Positions 31,821-42,265 of a stretch of 64,000 nucleotides of DNA are shown in pieces (position 1 is the first letter of the stretch; every line of letters begins with the position of its first letter). Below the pieces are notes generated by a model. It ran no database searches. It had not been told where the DNA came from and was given only the letters and a program-made list of their open reading frames with translations. This stretch comes from Leptidea sinapis (taxonomy: Eukaryota > Arthropoda > Insecta > Lepidoptera > Pieridae), in the NCBI RefSeq assembly GCF_905404315.1, contig NC_066297.1, positions 2,914,001-2,978,000 on the forward strand, in the 5' to 3' direction. The translations under genes were made by a program, and so were the position numbers.

Positions 31821-32055
31821 TGTACGGTCAACAGCATGTCGACTGTACATCACGTTTCGCGTATCAGCGTTTACGTCGCCTCGCGTTATTTCCTAAGTAA
31901 TATTGTAACCAGTTCGCGACAAGCCGCCGATCGATTCGCGTGCTCATTACCATACCAACATTTTACCATTTTACCATATAGCATAAGTTAAGGTTTCAAT
32001 ATACCATTTGAGCCTAACTTGTGTTTTACTCTGTACGGAACCAAACCACCGTACA
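31821..32055 (+). repeat. BEL 3' LTR
   Basis: Same 235 bases as the 5' LTR by eye. The sequence just upstream (CTCGCGGTGGCAGCA) contains only a short purine run, so the polypurine tract is weak or unusual. The 60 bases before it are pyrimidine-rich. Confidence 0.95.
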
Positions 32056-32319
32056 GTTTATAACATATGTATCGGTTAGTAGCTTTCATTTACTATATCT
32101 ATTTAAATTAAATTATACTCTAACATAAAGTTGAATAACTAATTTAAACTTTTCAATGTTACTAAGTAGTTATCTTTTAATCATACTACCTAATTTAATT
32201 TTTAAAACATCAATAAGTTCTACTCTAAAAGAGGAAGCACGATTACTGAAAATATCTATGTGTGTAAAGTACTCATTATAATTTTTAGATAACTTAACTT
32301 TTAACCATATTTTTTTTTA

Positions 32320-32460
32320 TGCTATTGCATAAAATCTCCTCCTATTGGAGGACAAACGAGCGTACGGGTCACCTGGTGTTAAGTGATCACCGCCGCCCAC
32401 ATTCTCTTGCAACACCAGAGGAATCACAAGAGCGTTGCCGGCCTTTGTGCTAAATATTTT
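32320..32460 (-). repeat. LINE tail fragment (ACAAACGAGCGTAC family)
   Basis: GGACAAACGAGCGTACGGGT, then GTTAAGTGATCACCGCCGCC and AAGAGCGTTGCCGGCCTTTG. It is the minus-strand tail of the same LINE family as 50985-51300 (minus) and 40935-41185 (plus). Confidence 0.65.
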
Positions 32461-32747
32461 TTAACTCAGTATCAACTATCAAGTGAATGCTAAAATCAAT
32501 AACATAAAAATATGCTATTTTGTGTCCCCATCACTGTCACCCTTTTAAGATGTTGATAATTGGTGGGCATTCCATCTCCTGGATTGTCACAATGGACGGC
32601 AAATTAGTCGATGTGTGTAAGCTGTAAAAAACCTTTATTTTGACCAATTCACGCACACTAACACAAACTAATATTCATATTCACATTACACTAATATACC
32701 TGGCCTGTTTTTATCGGTTGTCTAACAGCTGGAGACTATCTAGACGT

Positions 32748-33075
32748 ATCATCATCATGTTTAGCCGGAAGATGTCCAATGCCGGATAAAGGTCTCCCTC
32801 AAAGTTTTCCACGACGATCGGTCCTGCGCTGCCCTCACCCAACGTATTCCGTCGATCTTGACCAGATTGTCGGTCCATCTTGTGGGGGGCCTACCGACAC
32901 TGTGTCTTCCGGTACGTGGTCGCCATTCGAGTACTTTACTGCCCCAACGGCCAGCTGTCCGTCGAACTATGCGCCCCGCCCACTGCCACTTAAGTTCAAT
33001 TTTTCAATGAGCTTTCTCATAAGGCCCATAGTTAGCGACCACGTCTGCGTACCGTAAGTCATCACTGGCAACACA
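32748..33075 (-). pseudogene. RTE-like LINE C-terminal ORF2 fragment
   Basis: On minus it reads IELKWQWAGRIVRRTAGRWG, VLEWRPRTGRHSVGRPPTRW, then RWVRAAQDRSSWKTLRETFI. This is the end of RTE-like ORF2. It ends in the repeated ATGATGATG-type 3' terminus. It lies about 75 bases before the transmembrane exon. Confidence 0.7.
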
Positions 33076-33150
33076 CACTTCGTCTTCAGACACTGTGGTA
33101 TCTAGACGTATAAAATATCTTGAACTGTTTAGTATTATTTTGTTACCCAG

Positions 33151-33335
33151 GAGGTGTCGAGCTCGTGGTGCACGGCGTACTCGGAGGCGTTCTCCCCGGG
33201 CGAGGCGGGCGAGGCGGGCGAAGCGGGCGAGATGGGTGCGGCGGTGCGGGGCGCGGGGGGAGCGTCCCTCGCACTGGCCGCCGTGGCGCTACTCACCGCA
33301 CTGGCCGCGCTCAGTGCGGGCCTGTTGTACTGGAG
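33151..33335 (+). CDS. Ptp99A: Ptp99A-like exon 5: extracellular stem and transmembrane helix
   Basis: Acceptor TTGTTACCCAG, donor TGGAG|GTGACA. It starts EVSSSWCTAYSEAFSP, then a short GEA repeat (GEAGEAGEAGE, coded by near-identical 9-base units), then a hydrophobic run ASLALAAVALLTALAALSAG ending LLYWR, the single transmembrane helix with a basic stop-transfer residue. Very GC-rich. Phase 0 in, phase 2 out. Confidence 0.8.
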
Positions 33336-33373
33336 GTGACATACGCACTGTGACATTATAATATTATTATTAC

Positions 33374-33562
33374 TAGCCGTTCCCGCCGGGCGAATTTTAA
33401 AAGTAAATAAATTAAAGGTGGAACGTTGGAATTCGAAAAATATAGTAGCTATAAACCATAAGGGTAATATTCGCATCGAATTGTGGTAGTTTCATGTCAG
33501 TACGATCAGTGGCTTAGGCGTGATTAAGCCTCAAACAAAGACCATTTTCATTATATATATAG
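33374..33562. repeat. possible Helitron-type repeat
   Basis: CTAGCCGTTCCCGCCGGGCG at the left and ATTATATATATAGATTA at the right resemble the ends of another lepidopteran Helitron group. No coding. The class is a guess from the ends. Confidence 0.35.
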
Positions 33563-33949
33563 ATTAAAGTTATACTTCTTTTGATGAGTTAGGGAAAAAT
33601 TATAACAGTGAAATTTTACCATGCGCGCGCACACCGTCACGCATATTTGACAGCCTGACGTAAGCTGGTCAACTAGACCATTTGTATGATTGCTTGTAAG
33701 TAGGCTTTAAAGATACGTAATAGCTTTAAGGGTAGATGTATACACTTTTATAATAAAGTCCCAGTCACTGTTCAGGCATTATCTATAAATATCTATAAAC
33801 TAGCTCTGTCGTAAATCCTACTACTCCACACCTGAATATCTAAGTGATCCGACAGCCTGGGACTAGATTATGATTATTTTGTAGCAATAGCAATGACAGT
33901 GCAGTATTGTATATTTTTATTAAAAAGAGCTCAAAAAGAGAATTCTGGG

Positions 33950-34206
33950 AGAGTTTCTTGCGCCGCGTCTTCTCTCTCACAGCGCCATTTGTTTCCGAAG
34001 TGGTAGTAGTATCTAGTATATTAGAAATGACATGATGAAGGAATTCTATAGGAATCAATTTTAAGAAAATAAATGTCTTTTATGCCTTTTATTAACCTTA
34101 GATACCACGCCTCTTGTATCACATATGTCTACTGAACCACAACCAATTATTGACGAGATATATAATTCATCTTAAATTGTATAAAAATAATTTAATGATA
34201 TTTTAG
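33950..34206. repeat. interspersed repeat C (copy 1)
   Basis: GCGCCATTTGTTTCCGAAGT, AATAAATGTCTTTTATGCC, then CTGAACCACAACCAATTATT. It recurs at 38365-38610 with about 80-85% similarity by eye. No coding. Confidence 0.65.
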
Positions 34207-34945
34207 TATAGATTTTTTAACTAAATTATGCGGTGTGAGAATATTTTCATTGGTTATATTAAATACCTTCTATATTACAATTTTGTTTTTTCGACAAACG
34301 TAAAATAGCTCGAGGTATAATTTTTTTAAGGATTTTTATTTTATTACTCCAAAGAAGAATGACTTCTTGAGTGCATGTGTACATAAGTAAACATACACTT
34401 TTTTAAATTACATATACCCATAACTCAATATTCAAAACTATATAGCCATTATGCGACTCGTTCCGTTTTCCTAAAATATGTTCGGAAACGCGGTTGCTGG
34501 TCCATGTGTAACCATCAAATGTTTGCGGTGTGTCAACGAATACAGCTCATTTGTGCACCGCAGATTTGTGGCCACAACCCTTTTAGTTGGCGTACTTGGT
34601 AAACTAATATAGGTACATACATGTAATTTTTTTACTTTTTGGCAGTGCATATACTAATCTTTTTTATCTGAAAATATCAAAATTTTTCTACATTTTGATA
34701 TTATTATTATTATTAATTAAATTGGGTTTTTATACTCATAAACGTATACTTATCTAATGCTTTGTTTCTCTGCACTTTGAAACCAGCCATTTCATCATTT
34801 GACAATTTGGCTATTCATTACAATACCTGTGCCTTATTAATAAGTAATTGGCGTTATTGTCTCTATTTACTCCCTGTCTTTGATTTATTCTCGAGTCTAG
34901 AGCTGCTAATATCAGTCACTAATTTCGGGAAACTTTTGTCGCCAG
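34207..34945 (+). other. intron 5, remainder
   Basis: AT-rich with no recognised element. A 70-codon open frame at 34762-34974 runs into the exon 6 region but is not supported as coding upstream of the acceptor. Confidence 0.4.
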
Positions 34946-35049
34946 ATGTCGCTCGCGGCTTAGCAAGTGCCTGAGCGCTGCGTACAACTACCTGGAAGAG
35001 GGCGGAGAACGCGGGGCGAGAGCGCCACTCAACGCGTACAAGAAGCCAG
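34946..35049 (+). CDS. Ptp99A: Ptp99A-like exon 6: juxtamembrane segment
   Basis: Acceptor TTGTCGCCAG, donor CCAG|GTTATG. Reads CRSRLSKCLSAAYNYLEEGG and then PLNAYKKP, a basic intracellular segment following the helix. 104 bases; the phase fits exons 5 and 7. Acceptor strength is modest. Confidence 0.75.
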
Positions 35050-35146
35050 GTTATGCTCTTTATTATTTAAAATTATTTTAAAATTCAGATTTATGTTTCT
35101 CTTTATTATTTATTTTATTTAAAAGGCCTACCAACAGATTTACTAG

Positions 35147-35422
35147 TGGAAGGCTCCTTTGCACAGGATGCCGGCTAGATAATGGGTACCACAACGGCGC
35201 CTATTTATCCCGTGAAGCAGTAATGTGTAAGCGTTACTGTGTTTCGGTCTGAAAGGCGCCGTAGCTAGTGAAATTACTGGGCCAATGAGACTTAACATCT
35301 TATGTCTCCAGATGTCGAGCCCAGTTTTTCAAGAATCCTGAGCGGCACTGCGGCAATGGGCAAGGCTTATCAATTACCATCAGCTAAACGTCCTGCTCGT
35401 CTCGTCCTTTATTTTCATAAAA
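35147..35422 (-). repeat. interspersed repeat A (copy 4)
   Basis: The reverse complement of the full family: GGAAGGCTCCTTTGCACAGG at the left, CAGCTAAACGTCCTGCTCGT near the right. About 100 bases after the exon 6 donor. Confidence 0.75.
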
Positions 35423-35816
35423 CAATATTAAAATTATTTTGAATATTTGGCTAGAGTATGAACCCAATCATAGGCAAAATCAACATGTTGAAAGTGAGTG
35501 TTTTATTTAAACAATTAAATGGTACTACAGCATTCAATTATTTAAAAATAAATAATTATAATTCGCAATAATAATGAGATTCACTGATAATCTGCAAAAA
35601 CATAAAGTATCTACAGTTTCAAAAATTACTTTAAGTTAAAAAAAGAAAAAGATAAAATGTAATCTTATGTAAAATCTTAATGTAAACTTTTATCTATATA
35701 ATGCCGTCCGGAATGCCGGCAATGACACTGAATGAATGTCAACTTTCTCTGATTCGTAGAAGTCTTAATTCTCCCGATTAATTAACTGGCCTGATACTGT
35801 AGTGAGAGACGAAAAT

Positions 35817-36639
35817 ATATTCTATGCATTGTGAAAAAAAAAACCCTTTGACTGTGATGAAAATTTCCTTGCCCCTTGATGCCCATGAAGAAAATTATAT
35901 CCTATACTATATATTTTGTTGTTATTGTTGTATAAATGTATGTTTTCAATAAGGGTTATTTAACTGTACACCCACCCTTATTGAAAGACCTTTTTATTTT
36001 TTTTCGGAAACATTTCCCTCATTTATTTATTTTCGGACATAACCCACCTCCTTCCCATGGTCTTACCGACCTTTCGGGCATCAAGATCTAGGTACCGACC
36101 GAAACAAAAGGAGATGTACCGGATTTGAGGTCCGGCACATTTTCTTGACTTTTTGAATGCGTCACTAGATGGCCCTCTCCCCTTTTCTATGGGCGGCCGA
36201 CAAGAACTACGGCTTCATCGTCGGGCACTCGGTCTTGCTCTTCTTCTCCTCTTCCTGAATTCTTCCTTTCTCTGTCTTCGTCACAGTCATGGTTTACCCT
36301 TCCATTACTCTCCGGTCACGGTACCAACTTGCGGCAAATCTAACTAACCTCGAGAAGTTCATTTCCGAAGATACAAGATCTCCGTAATGCACTGGTCCCA
36401 GATTTTCCCTCTCTAGATGGTTCAGCAGTTCACCTCCTATTCTATGCATTTTTAAAAAAAAACCCTTTTACTCTGATAAAAATTTCCAGGCCCCTTGATT
36501 CCCATCATGAAATTATATACTATAATATAAATTTTATTGTTGTTGTATAAACCTCTGTACGGTTATTTAACCGTACACCCACCCCTATTGAAAGACCCTC
36601 TACGTGAAACTTTTCCCTCATTTATTTATTTCCGGACAG
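35817..36639 (+). repeat. direct repeat pair (about 200 bp each) flanking 400 bp, ending at exon 7 acceptor
   Basis: 35817-36035 and 36440-36639 are diverged copies: TATTCTATGCATT, AAACCCTTT...CTGTGATGAAAATTTCC, CCCTTGATGCCCAT, CTGTACACCCACCC, TCCCTCATTTATTTATT...CGGACA. The second copy provides the branch/polypyrimidine region and AG of exon 7. The roughly 400 bases between (36036-36439) match no family I know. Either a local duplication or a small terminal-repeat element. Confidence 0.65.
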
Positions 36640-36817
36640 CAGTGAACTGCTCGCCGCTGGGGTCGAGCGCGGCGGGTGCGGCGGGTGCGGCCGGCGAGCC
36701 AGAGGGTCGTGCGGGCCGGCCGCCGCGCATGTGCGGCACACACTTCCCGCTGGTGCGCGCTGACGAGTTCCCGCGGCACGTGGCGCGCTTGCACGCAGAC
36801 GGGGACATCGGATTCAG
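36640..36817 (+). CDS. Ptp99A: Ptp99A-like exon 7: start of D1
   Basis: Acceptor TTTATTTCCGGACAG (36639), donor TTCAG|GTACGC. An Ala/Gly/Arg-rich lead is followed by FPLVRADEFPRHVARLHADG and DIGF, the N-terminal helix of receptor PTP domains. The acceptor lies in the second copy of a 200-base direct repeat (35817-36639). Confidence 0.8.
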
Positions 36818-36819
36818 GT

Positions 36820-37250
36820 ACGCATGCCTCCACAATACACAAATAACATTTTATGAACGATGCGTGACTCTAACCCACGACCTCTCGCGTTCCCTTGGGA
36901 GTACTCTTCCAACTGAACTTACCGTTCGAGGAACATATCGTGATAAAATCTTGTATGTCTTGTTCAACTCTCCGGTTGTGGCTTCATCCACAGGATCTAC
37001 TTTACGGTTGATAACCTGCTAAACCCCAATACTTGCCTATTAGGAATTGACTTAAGATGTCGCTCTTGCAAATCTAAACAATTTGTAATGTTTTTAAAGT
37101 TATAACCCTCACTTCTGGGATTAATACACAAATAAAATTTGAAAACAAAACTTTTATGAACAATGCGGGACTTGAACCCAACAATCACTCGCGTTCTGTG
37201 CGATAGCACACTAGGTAGTAGGTATACATAATTATTGGTTGTCAATTGAG
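36820..37250. repeat. two tRNA-like SINE fragments in intron 7
   Basis: TTTTATGAACGATGCGTGAC (36851) and TTTTATGAACAATGCGGGAC (37151) start similar blocks with TAACCCACGACCTCTCGCGT and TGAACCCAACAATCACTCGC, degenerate B-box complements. Both read on minus. The first begins a few dozen bases after the exon 7 donor. Confidence 0.5.
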
Positions 37251-37821
37251 CTTACTGGATGTGGACGTGGCATGCGCGAATAAATGGTACAATAACTACA
37301 GCGCTACAGACACGCTTAACAAACAAGCTTGATAAAAACAGGACTTATACAAACGGCTACTCACAAGAAAAAAAAAATATGGCTAACTGCAGATTGCTTA
37401 CTTACTAACTTATCTGCGTACTTGATTAATTTTTTATTCTGGATATTCACAGAAAATATCTGTAGCATCTCTGAAATTTTTTAGTCAGAAATTTAGCTGC
37501 TTACATATGATTTATAAATCGCCCAAAAAGTTATTCAACTTTCTTTCAGTTCCTGCACTCGGTGATATATTAAATTATAAAATTTATTTATTTAATATAT
37601 TCCAAGTAAACATATTAATTATATATCTTTCAGGTGTGAAGTAAAAATATAGTCATTAAATCTTCATATATATTTTATCACTGGATGTCGGAGTTATACG
37701 GCTCGAAGGACCATCTGGTGATTTTATTAGGGTTTGAGTTTAGTTTGTTAGATAAGGACATAATAAAACGATATGACTAACCTAATTAGCTACGTTATTG
37801 CTATATATTTTATTTTTACAG

Positions 37822-37931
37822 TAAAGAGTACGAGATAGTGGTATCAAAGTCGGCAGCACTTGGCCACACTAGCCATCATAGCTATCGGCCCGAGAACCGG
37901 CTCAAGAATAGGTACCTCAACATTACTGCTT
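37822..37931 (+). CDS. Ptp99A: Ptp99A-like exon 8: D1, 'NRYLNITAYD' segment
   Basis: Acceptor TTTATTTTTACAG, donor GCTT|GTGAGT. Reads SKEYEIV, then SYRPENRLKNRYLNITAY, the conserved KNRY.NI..YD segment of PTP domains. 110 bases. Confidence 0.9.
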
Positions 37932-38364
37932 GTGAGTATACTTCTATCAGATATATTTATATCAGTGTATATTTCACGGAAATTTAAAATATTATAATAA
38001 ATTAAAAAAATGTAAAATATTAAAGTCAATTGTATTTGGTTTGTTTGGCTTGCTTACTAAATATACTCAAGTCACGTGCAAGGTTGTGCGTTTTTATTAA
38101 ATTTTTTACCCATAATTGTTTTTTAATTTTTCTTGTGGTATTAATGGTGCAATAACTATCTTGTTAAAGTCATGGTTCCCTAGACGCTAGCATATCGCTA
38201 ATAGTATTGAAATGAAAATAAGTGTCAAATGCCAAAAACTATTATTAATATAAACTTCCCTCCGCAGTGTTATAAAGACGACATGGTTAATGTTCAAAGA
38301 AAAATCTCTTATGAAAAAGGGCGGTAAGGACGCTTTTAGGTTTTCTCCGGTATGCCCGGTATTG

Positions 38365-38610
38365 TTTCTTGCGCTGCTTCTTCTCTCTCAAAGTGCCGTT
38401 TGTTTCCGAAGTTGTAGTAGTGTCTAGTATATAAGAAATGATATTAAAAAGAATTCTAAAGGAATTAATTTTGAGAAAATAAATGTATTTTATGCCTTGT
38501 CTTATACTTCAGGTAGCACGCCTCTTGTAAGTCATATGTGTACTGAACCTCAACCAATTGATGAGAATTATAATTTCTCTCTAATTGTTTAAAAATAATT
38601 TAATGATATT
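38365..38610. repeat. interspersed repeat C (copy 2)
   Basis: GTGCCGTTTGTTTCCGAAGT to ACCTCAACCAATTGATGAG. See 33950-34206. Followed by a short LINE tail piece (GGTGATCACTTACCATCACG). Confidence 0.6.
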
Positions 38611-38938
38611 TTGAGAAAATAAATGCTTTTTATGCCTTAGAAAAGGGAGTGTGGGAGGCGGTGATCACTTACCATCACGTGACTCGATAGCTCCTTGCTC
38701 TCCTAAACAATAAGAAAATAGACGTACCTGCGCTATAACTGGCGAGACCTTTTTTAGGGCGCGTCCGTGTGGTCTTGATGCGTCATTCCGCGGTATCACG
38801 ACCCTTGATTAGCCGCCATATATATGTATATGTCAAATATATAGAACATATTTATATATATTCGACATTATAAGTTCATGATATATGATTGCTTTTTGCT
38901 GAAATGCTTCAAACATATCTGTTAATTCTTACTACATC

Positions 38939-38940
<2 letters not shown>

Positions 38941-38973
<33 letters not shown>

Positions 38974-38988
38974 ACACACACTTACACA
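38941..38988. repeat. CA microsatellite
   Basis: About 15 CA units followed by CTTACACACA repeats, in intron 8. Likely polymorphic. Confidence 0.9.
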
Positions 38989-39374
38989 CGAATTTCTTTT
39001 ATTTTTATTTTGTACTGTTATAGAGACTGGACCTCACGACACAGGGAATCCTAGTGTGAGGCCAGAATACTTGTACAATTAAAGTTACTTACTTTGTACC
39101 TATGTATATTTTGTAACAGATATTTTTGTAACTTTTGCGTTTGTAACTATATGTTTACCTTTGAATTTTCTCTTTGTTATTATTGTATCCGTGAAACATG
39201 TGTTAGGACGCATCTATATTTATATTTTGTATCTCTTCCTATATTGTTAAATTCTTGTGATGTGTTTGTTATGTTTCCTTGTAATAATAAATAAATAAAC
39301 TATAATATAACTAATATTGTACCCCAATAAATTATTTTAAATTCCTCAATGAATGTTGTTTGTGGTGTTGCCAG

Positions 39375-39561
39375 ACGACCACTCCCGCGTGTGCGTGTCT
39401 GCGGGTGCGCGGTGCGGTGCGGCGGGCTGCGTGGGCGCGGGGCGCGGCGCCGCGTGCGATTACGTCAACGCTAACTTCATCGACGGCATGCTGCCCGCGC
39501 TGTCTCCGGACCACGCGAGCCGCATACTGAGACGACTCGAGCGCCGCGCGCGTCCGCACAG
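39375..39561 (+). CDS. Ptp99A: Ptp99A-like exon 9: D1, 'DYVNANFIDG' segment and insert start
   Basis: Acceptor GTTGCCAG, donor CACAG|GTGACA. Completes YDHSRV and carries DYVNANFIDG, the conserved substrate-loop strand. After FIDG, where family members go straight on to the IGTQGP strand, come 25 extra residues ending in RRLERRARPHR. GC-rich. A CA microsatellite starts a few bases after the donor. Confidence 0.85.
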
Positions 39562-39565
39562 GTGA

Positions 39566-39658
39566 CACACGCACACACACACACACACATACACGCACAC
39601 ACACATGCACACACACACACACACACATGCACACACACATGCACACACACACATATAC
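39566..39658. repeat. CA/TGCA microsatellite next to exon 9 donor
   Basis: Starts about 5 bases after the exon 9 splice junction: CA runs interrupted by ATGCACACACACACAC units. Open frames of 68-110 codons across it are repeat artefacts. Confidence 0.9.
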
Positions 39659-39844
39659 GTCCACATTGAATTTTAATTGTTTCTTTTGTCATTGTCATTC
39701 GTCGAGGAATCACTGACCCCGAAGATACAATTTTGCCTAGTTCAACCTCTGTTAATATCACTGCAAAACCGTTTTTCAATGTTAGTATTATTACAATTAG
39801 CGATTATTTGCAGTGAGTGTAAAAGAAAATGAAATAAAGTATTA

Positions 39845-40385
39845 TTATTATTAATTGGTAAGGGGCTCCTGTTTCCCCAATTATACTGCTCAGTTGGGTC
39901 CATTTTGAGTGCAGTGTTGGCCAGTTATTCCAACCTGCCCAACTCCTTCCAGAAGTTCAGAACACTCCTGGGTGTTCGCAGACTTCCTGGAGAGACATTG
40001 TATTGGCCACCCCAGCCTGGAACGTCCAGGATTACATGAGTGACCGTTTCATCCTCGGCTAGACAGTCCCTGCACCTAGGGCTGTCCAGTAACGCCGATT
40101 GTAAATAGGTGTTTGTTCACTAATGTGTGACCCGTTAGGGTGCCGACCACGATTCGGATGTCATATCTGTTTAGGCTAATAAGTCGACGTGTCAGCTTGG
40201 GCGATGATAGTGCAAGAATCGCTTCATTACACTGACTACAGGCTGACACATTTGTCCATCGGGTTCTGTGTAGGTTTTTGAAGAGAGAGCGTATCCATGA
40301 CCGCATTTGGATGAAGAGTAGCGGCAGGAATGGCCCTGGGCCAGCCACTTGGGTCTCTGACACCCACCACATTCATTGATTTATC
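39845..40385 (-). pseudogene. non-LTR retrotransposon RNase H/C-terminal fragment
   Basis: The minus-strand frame reads LTRRLISLNRYDIRIVVGTL, TGHTLVNKHLFTIGV, then in another frame CRDCLAEDETVTHVI. This is the RNase H end and CCHC region typical of R1/jockey-group ORF2. Frameshifted; RT part absent. Confidence 0.6.
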
Positions 40386-40934
40386 ACAAAGAGTGCTTTG
40401 TTATACTTTTTCTACATAATGCCGTAGCTGTAATAGAACCCCGAGCACACCACATTAACGAGTACTGGCAAGTGTGTCACCAATGTATCAAGTTTTATAC
40501 GTGACATATTTGAAATGTCAACATCTCAACTGAGAGCGTTGTGCAATTTACATGCGGTCTCTCCTTCGTAAACCTAATCTTACCGGCACTTTGGTTGACA
40601 AATTACTACTGCACAGGTACATCGCGAGTGCTCTTTTAACTTGAATCATAAGAGGCGACTAAGGGCTTTGTTGCTGTGAGATCTTCACGTTTTCATCTTA
40701 CAACCAGACGCTCGAGCAGAATAGTAGTTCAGTCTCACGGAAAACCGCCGACAAGTAGCTAAACTTCGCATAGGTTAGTGTCGAGATCGGCCCTTCCCTG
40801 CGCGGTGTTTCCAAATGAATAACCAGTATGTTTTTGCCGAGCCTTGTATATTATTTTGACAACAGTATGTTATCTTTATTATTGCTAAAACTAGATTACT
40901 AGAGTGTAATCGCCACATCTGTCGAATATTCAAT

Positions 40935-41185
40935 CATACGATGATATCATCCCCGCCATCTGGATTTGTGGCGGTCCTCCGCTATGCGCTTTTCAAGGGG
41001 CTTTCTTCCACGTACAACAAAGCTGTGGTTTCCTTGTGCGGTGTGTCCGGGACGATACGACATGGGTGCCTTCAAAAAAAGTGTGTACACGTTCCTTAAT
41101 GGCCGGCAACGCTCCTCGGATTCCTGGTGTTGCAAGAGAACCACACTAGCTGAGCCGTAAGCTCGTTTGTCCTCCTTTTCCATAA
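40935..41185 (+). pseudogene. jockey/CR1-like LINE tail, 67 bases before exon 10
   Basis: The plus frame reads AMRFSRGFLPRTTKLWFPCA, then RYDMGAFKKSVYTFLNGRQR. It shares the family tail with 20519 and 48140. Its 3' end is close to the acceptor of the acidic exon 10. Confidence 0.65.
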
Positions 41186-41252
41186 AAAAAACTATGAAAC
41201 AGGAGCAATCTAAAAGCAAATTATAAAACTATTTCTTCTTCACGTAATATAG

Positions 41253-41422
41253 ACAGCCTTCGGTAAAAGCCAGTAAGCCGCCCCCCAACTTGGCGGAGGG
41301 AATCGAATCCGCATTTCTCAACATCGAATTCTCCGGCATTGTGGAGTCAGATGAGCAGCGCGACTCCGACAGCGAGTCCAGCGACGATGACTCCGAATTG
41401 GATGATGTCTACGTGGAAATCA
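41253..41422 (+). CDS. Ptp99A: Ptp99A-like exon 10: acidic insert within D1
   Basis: Acceptor CACGTAATATAG chosen because the nearby GACAG site gives an immediate stop. Donor ATCA|GTGAGT. It reads LNIEFSGIVESDEQ and then DSDSESSDDDSELDD. It has no counterpart in the usual PTP fold. Skipping it (170 bases) would shift the frame, which supports it being a regular exon. It lies close downstream of a LINE tail. Confidence 0.7.
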
Positions 41423-42265
41423 GTGAGTATTACCTATACATTATATTAATATGTCAATAATTTATGTAAAGAAACTTTGAATGTGAATTTTGCTGTGCTC
41501 CTTATAAGACTGTCAAAGCAGCAAATGTCATTTATGATATAGAAGTGTTGTCAATGTTAACGAGTTGTCTGTAATCTGTGTTTTGAAGTTAATAACACAC
41601 TTGATAGGATTGGAGGTTATATAATAGATTATGTGAAAAGATTGAATTGAAAGTGGACACAATAAATATTAATTAATAACGAGTTGGCTTATTTAAAGTA
41701 TTTTTAACTTTAATGTCGTTTCTTTTATTTCAGGTGTGTTTTATTATTGTGATGTTATAAATTTAGTGTATGTTAACGTTGAATTTAACCATTCATTTAT
41801 GTAACTGCAATTAAATTCTACTTCCCATAGCCATGACTAGATGGCGCTAGTACTGAAATGTATAATAGTTTTAAGACACACTATTAGTATTTAATGCAAA
41901 TGTGTTAGTACTTAATTAAATATCCAATAAATCGACAGAGAGCACCGGCGCTCGGGCCCTTATAGTGTTCCAGCATACTGTGCTACTTTGTACTGAAACT
42001 TTGTCTTTGCCACGGTTGGTGTTCTGGGTAAACACGACACCCTCTCCGGTCTGGGTCCGGTCTGCCTCCTGAGGCAAACCCCGGGAAACAGCCCGGTGGG
42101 GTGCTGGCGTGCCAGCACCTCCGCTTAGGCCGCGCCTAAAATCAAAGCAAAAAAAAAAAAATAATAAAAAAAAAATAATTAAAAAAACAGCATGCCACCA
42201 CCAATCCTGCCGCTGATGTAACAGCGACGCGCGCCTCGACCGCGGTTCTTCGACGTAAGTTTTTT

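Larger units (their letters stand above)
23319..32055 (+). mobile_element. BEL/Pao LTR retrotransposon with env (complete, recent)
   Basis: 8737 bp bounded by two 235-bp LTRs that I find identical by eye, starting TGTACGG and ending CCGTACA. It is flanked by a 5-bp duplication GTTTA at 23314-23318 and 32056-32060. Order: LTR, repeat-rich leader, gag-pol in one long frame, env-like frame, LTR. It sits in intron 4 of the phosphatase gene in the same orientation. Identical LTRs imply recent insertion. Two defects or oddities are visible: the protease DSG-type triad reads DPC, and the env body is out of frame with its apparent leader segment. Confidence 0.95.

Noticed and set aside
36618..36842. 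Minus-strand frames over exon 7
   Set aside because: Opposite strand of a coding exon with matching splice sites; Arg/Ala-rich from GC content.
39332..39779. Minus-strand open frames rich in Cys-Val (up to 110 codons)
   Set aside because: They are translations of the CA microsatellite and of the reverse side of exon 9.
41259..41300. GACAG as the acceptor of exon 10
   Set aside because: In the phase set by exon 9 it leads to an immediate TAA; the TATAG site 5 bases upstream keeps the frame open and matches exon 11.
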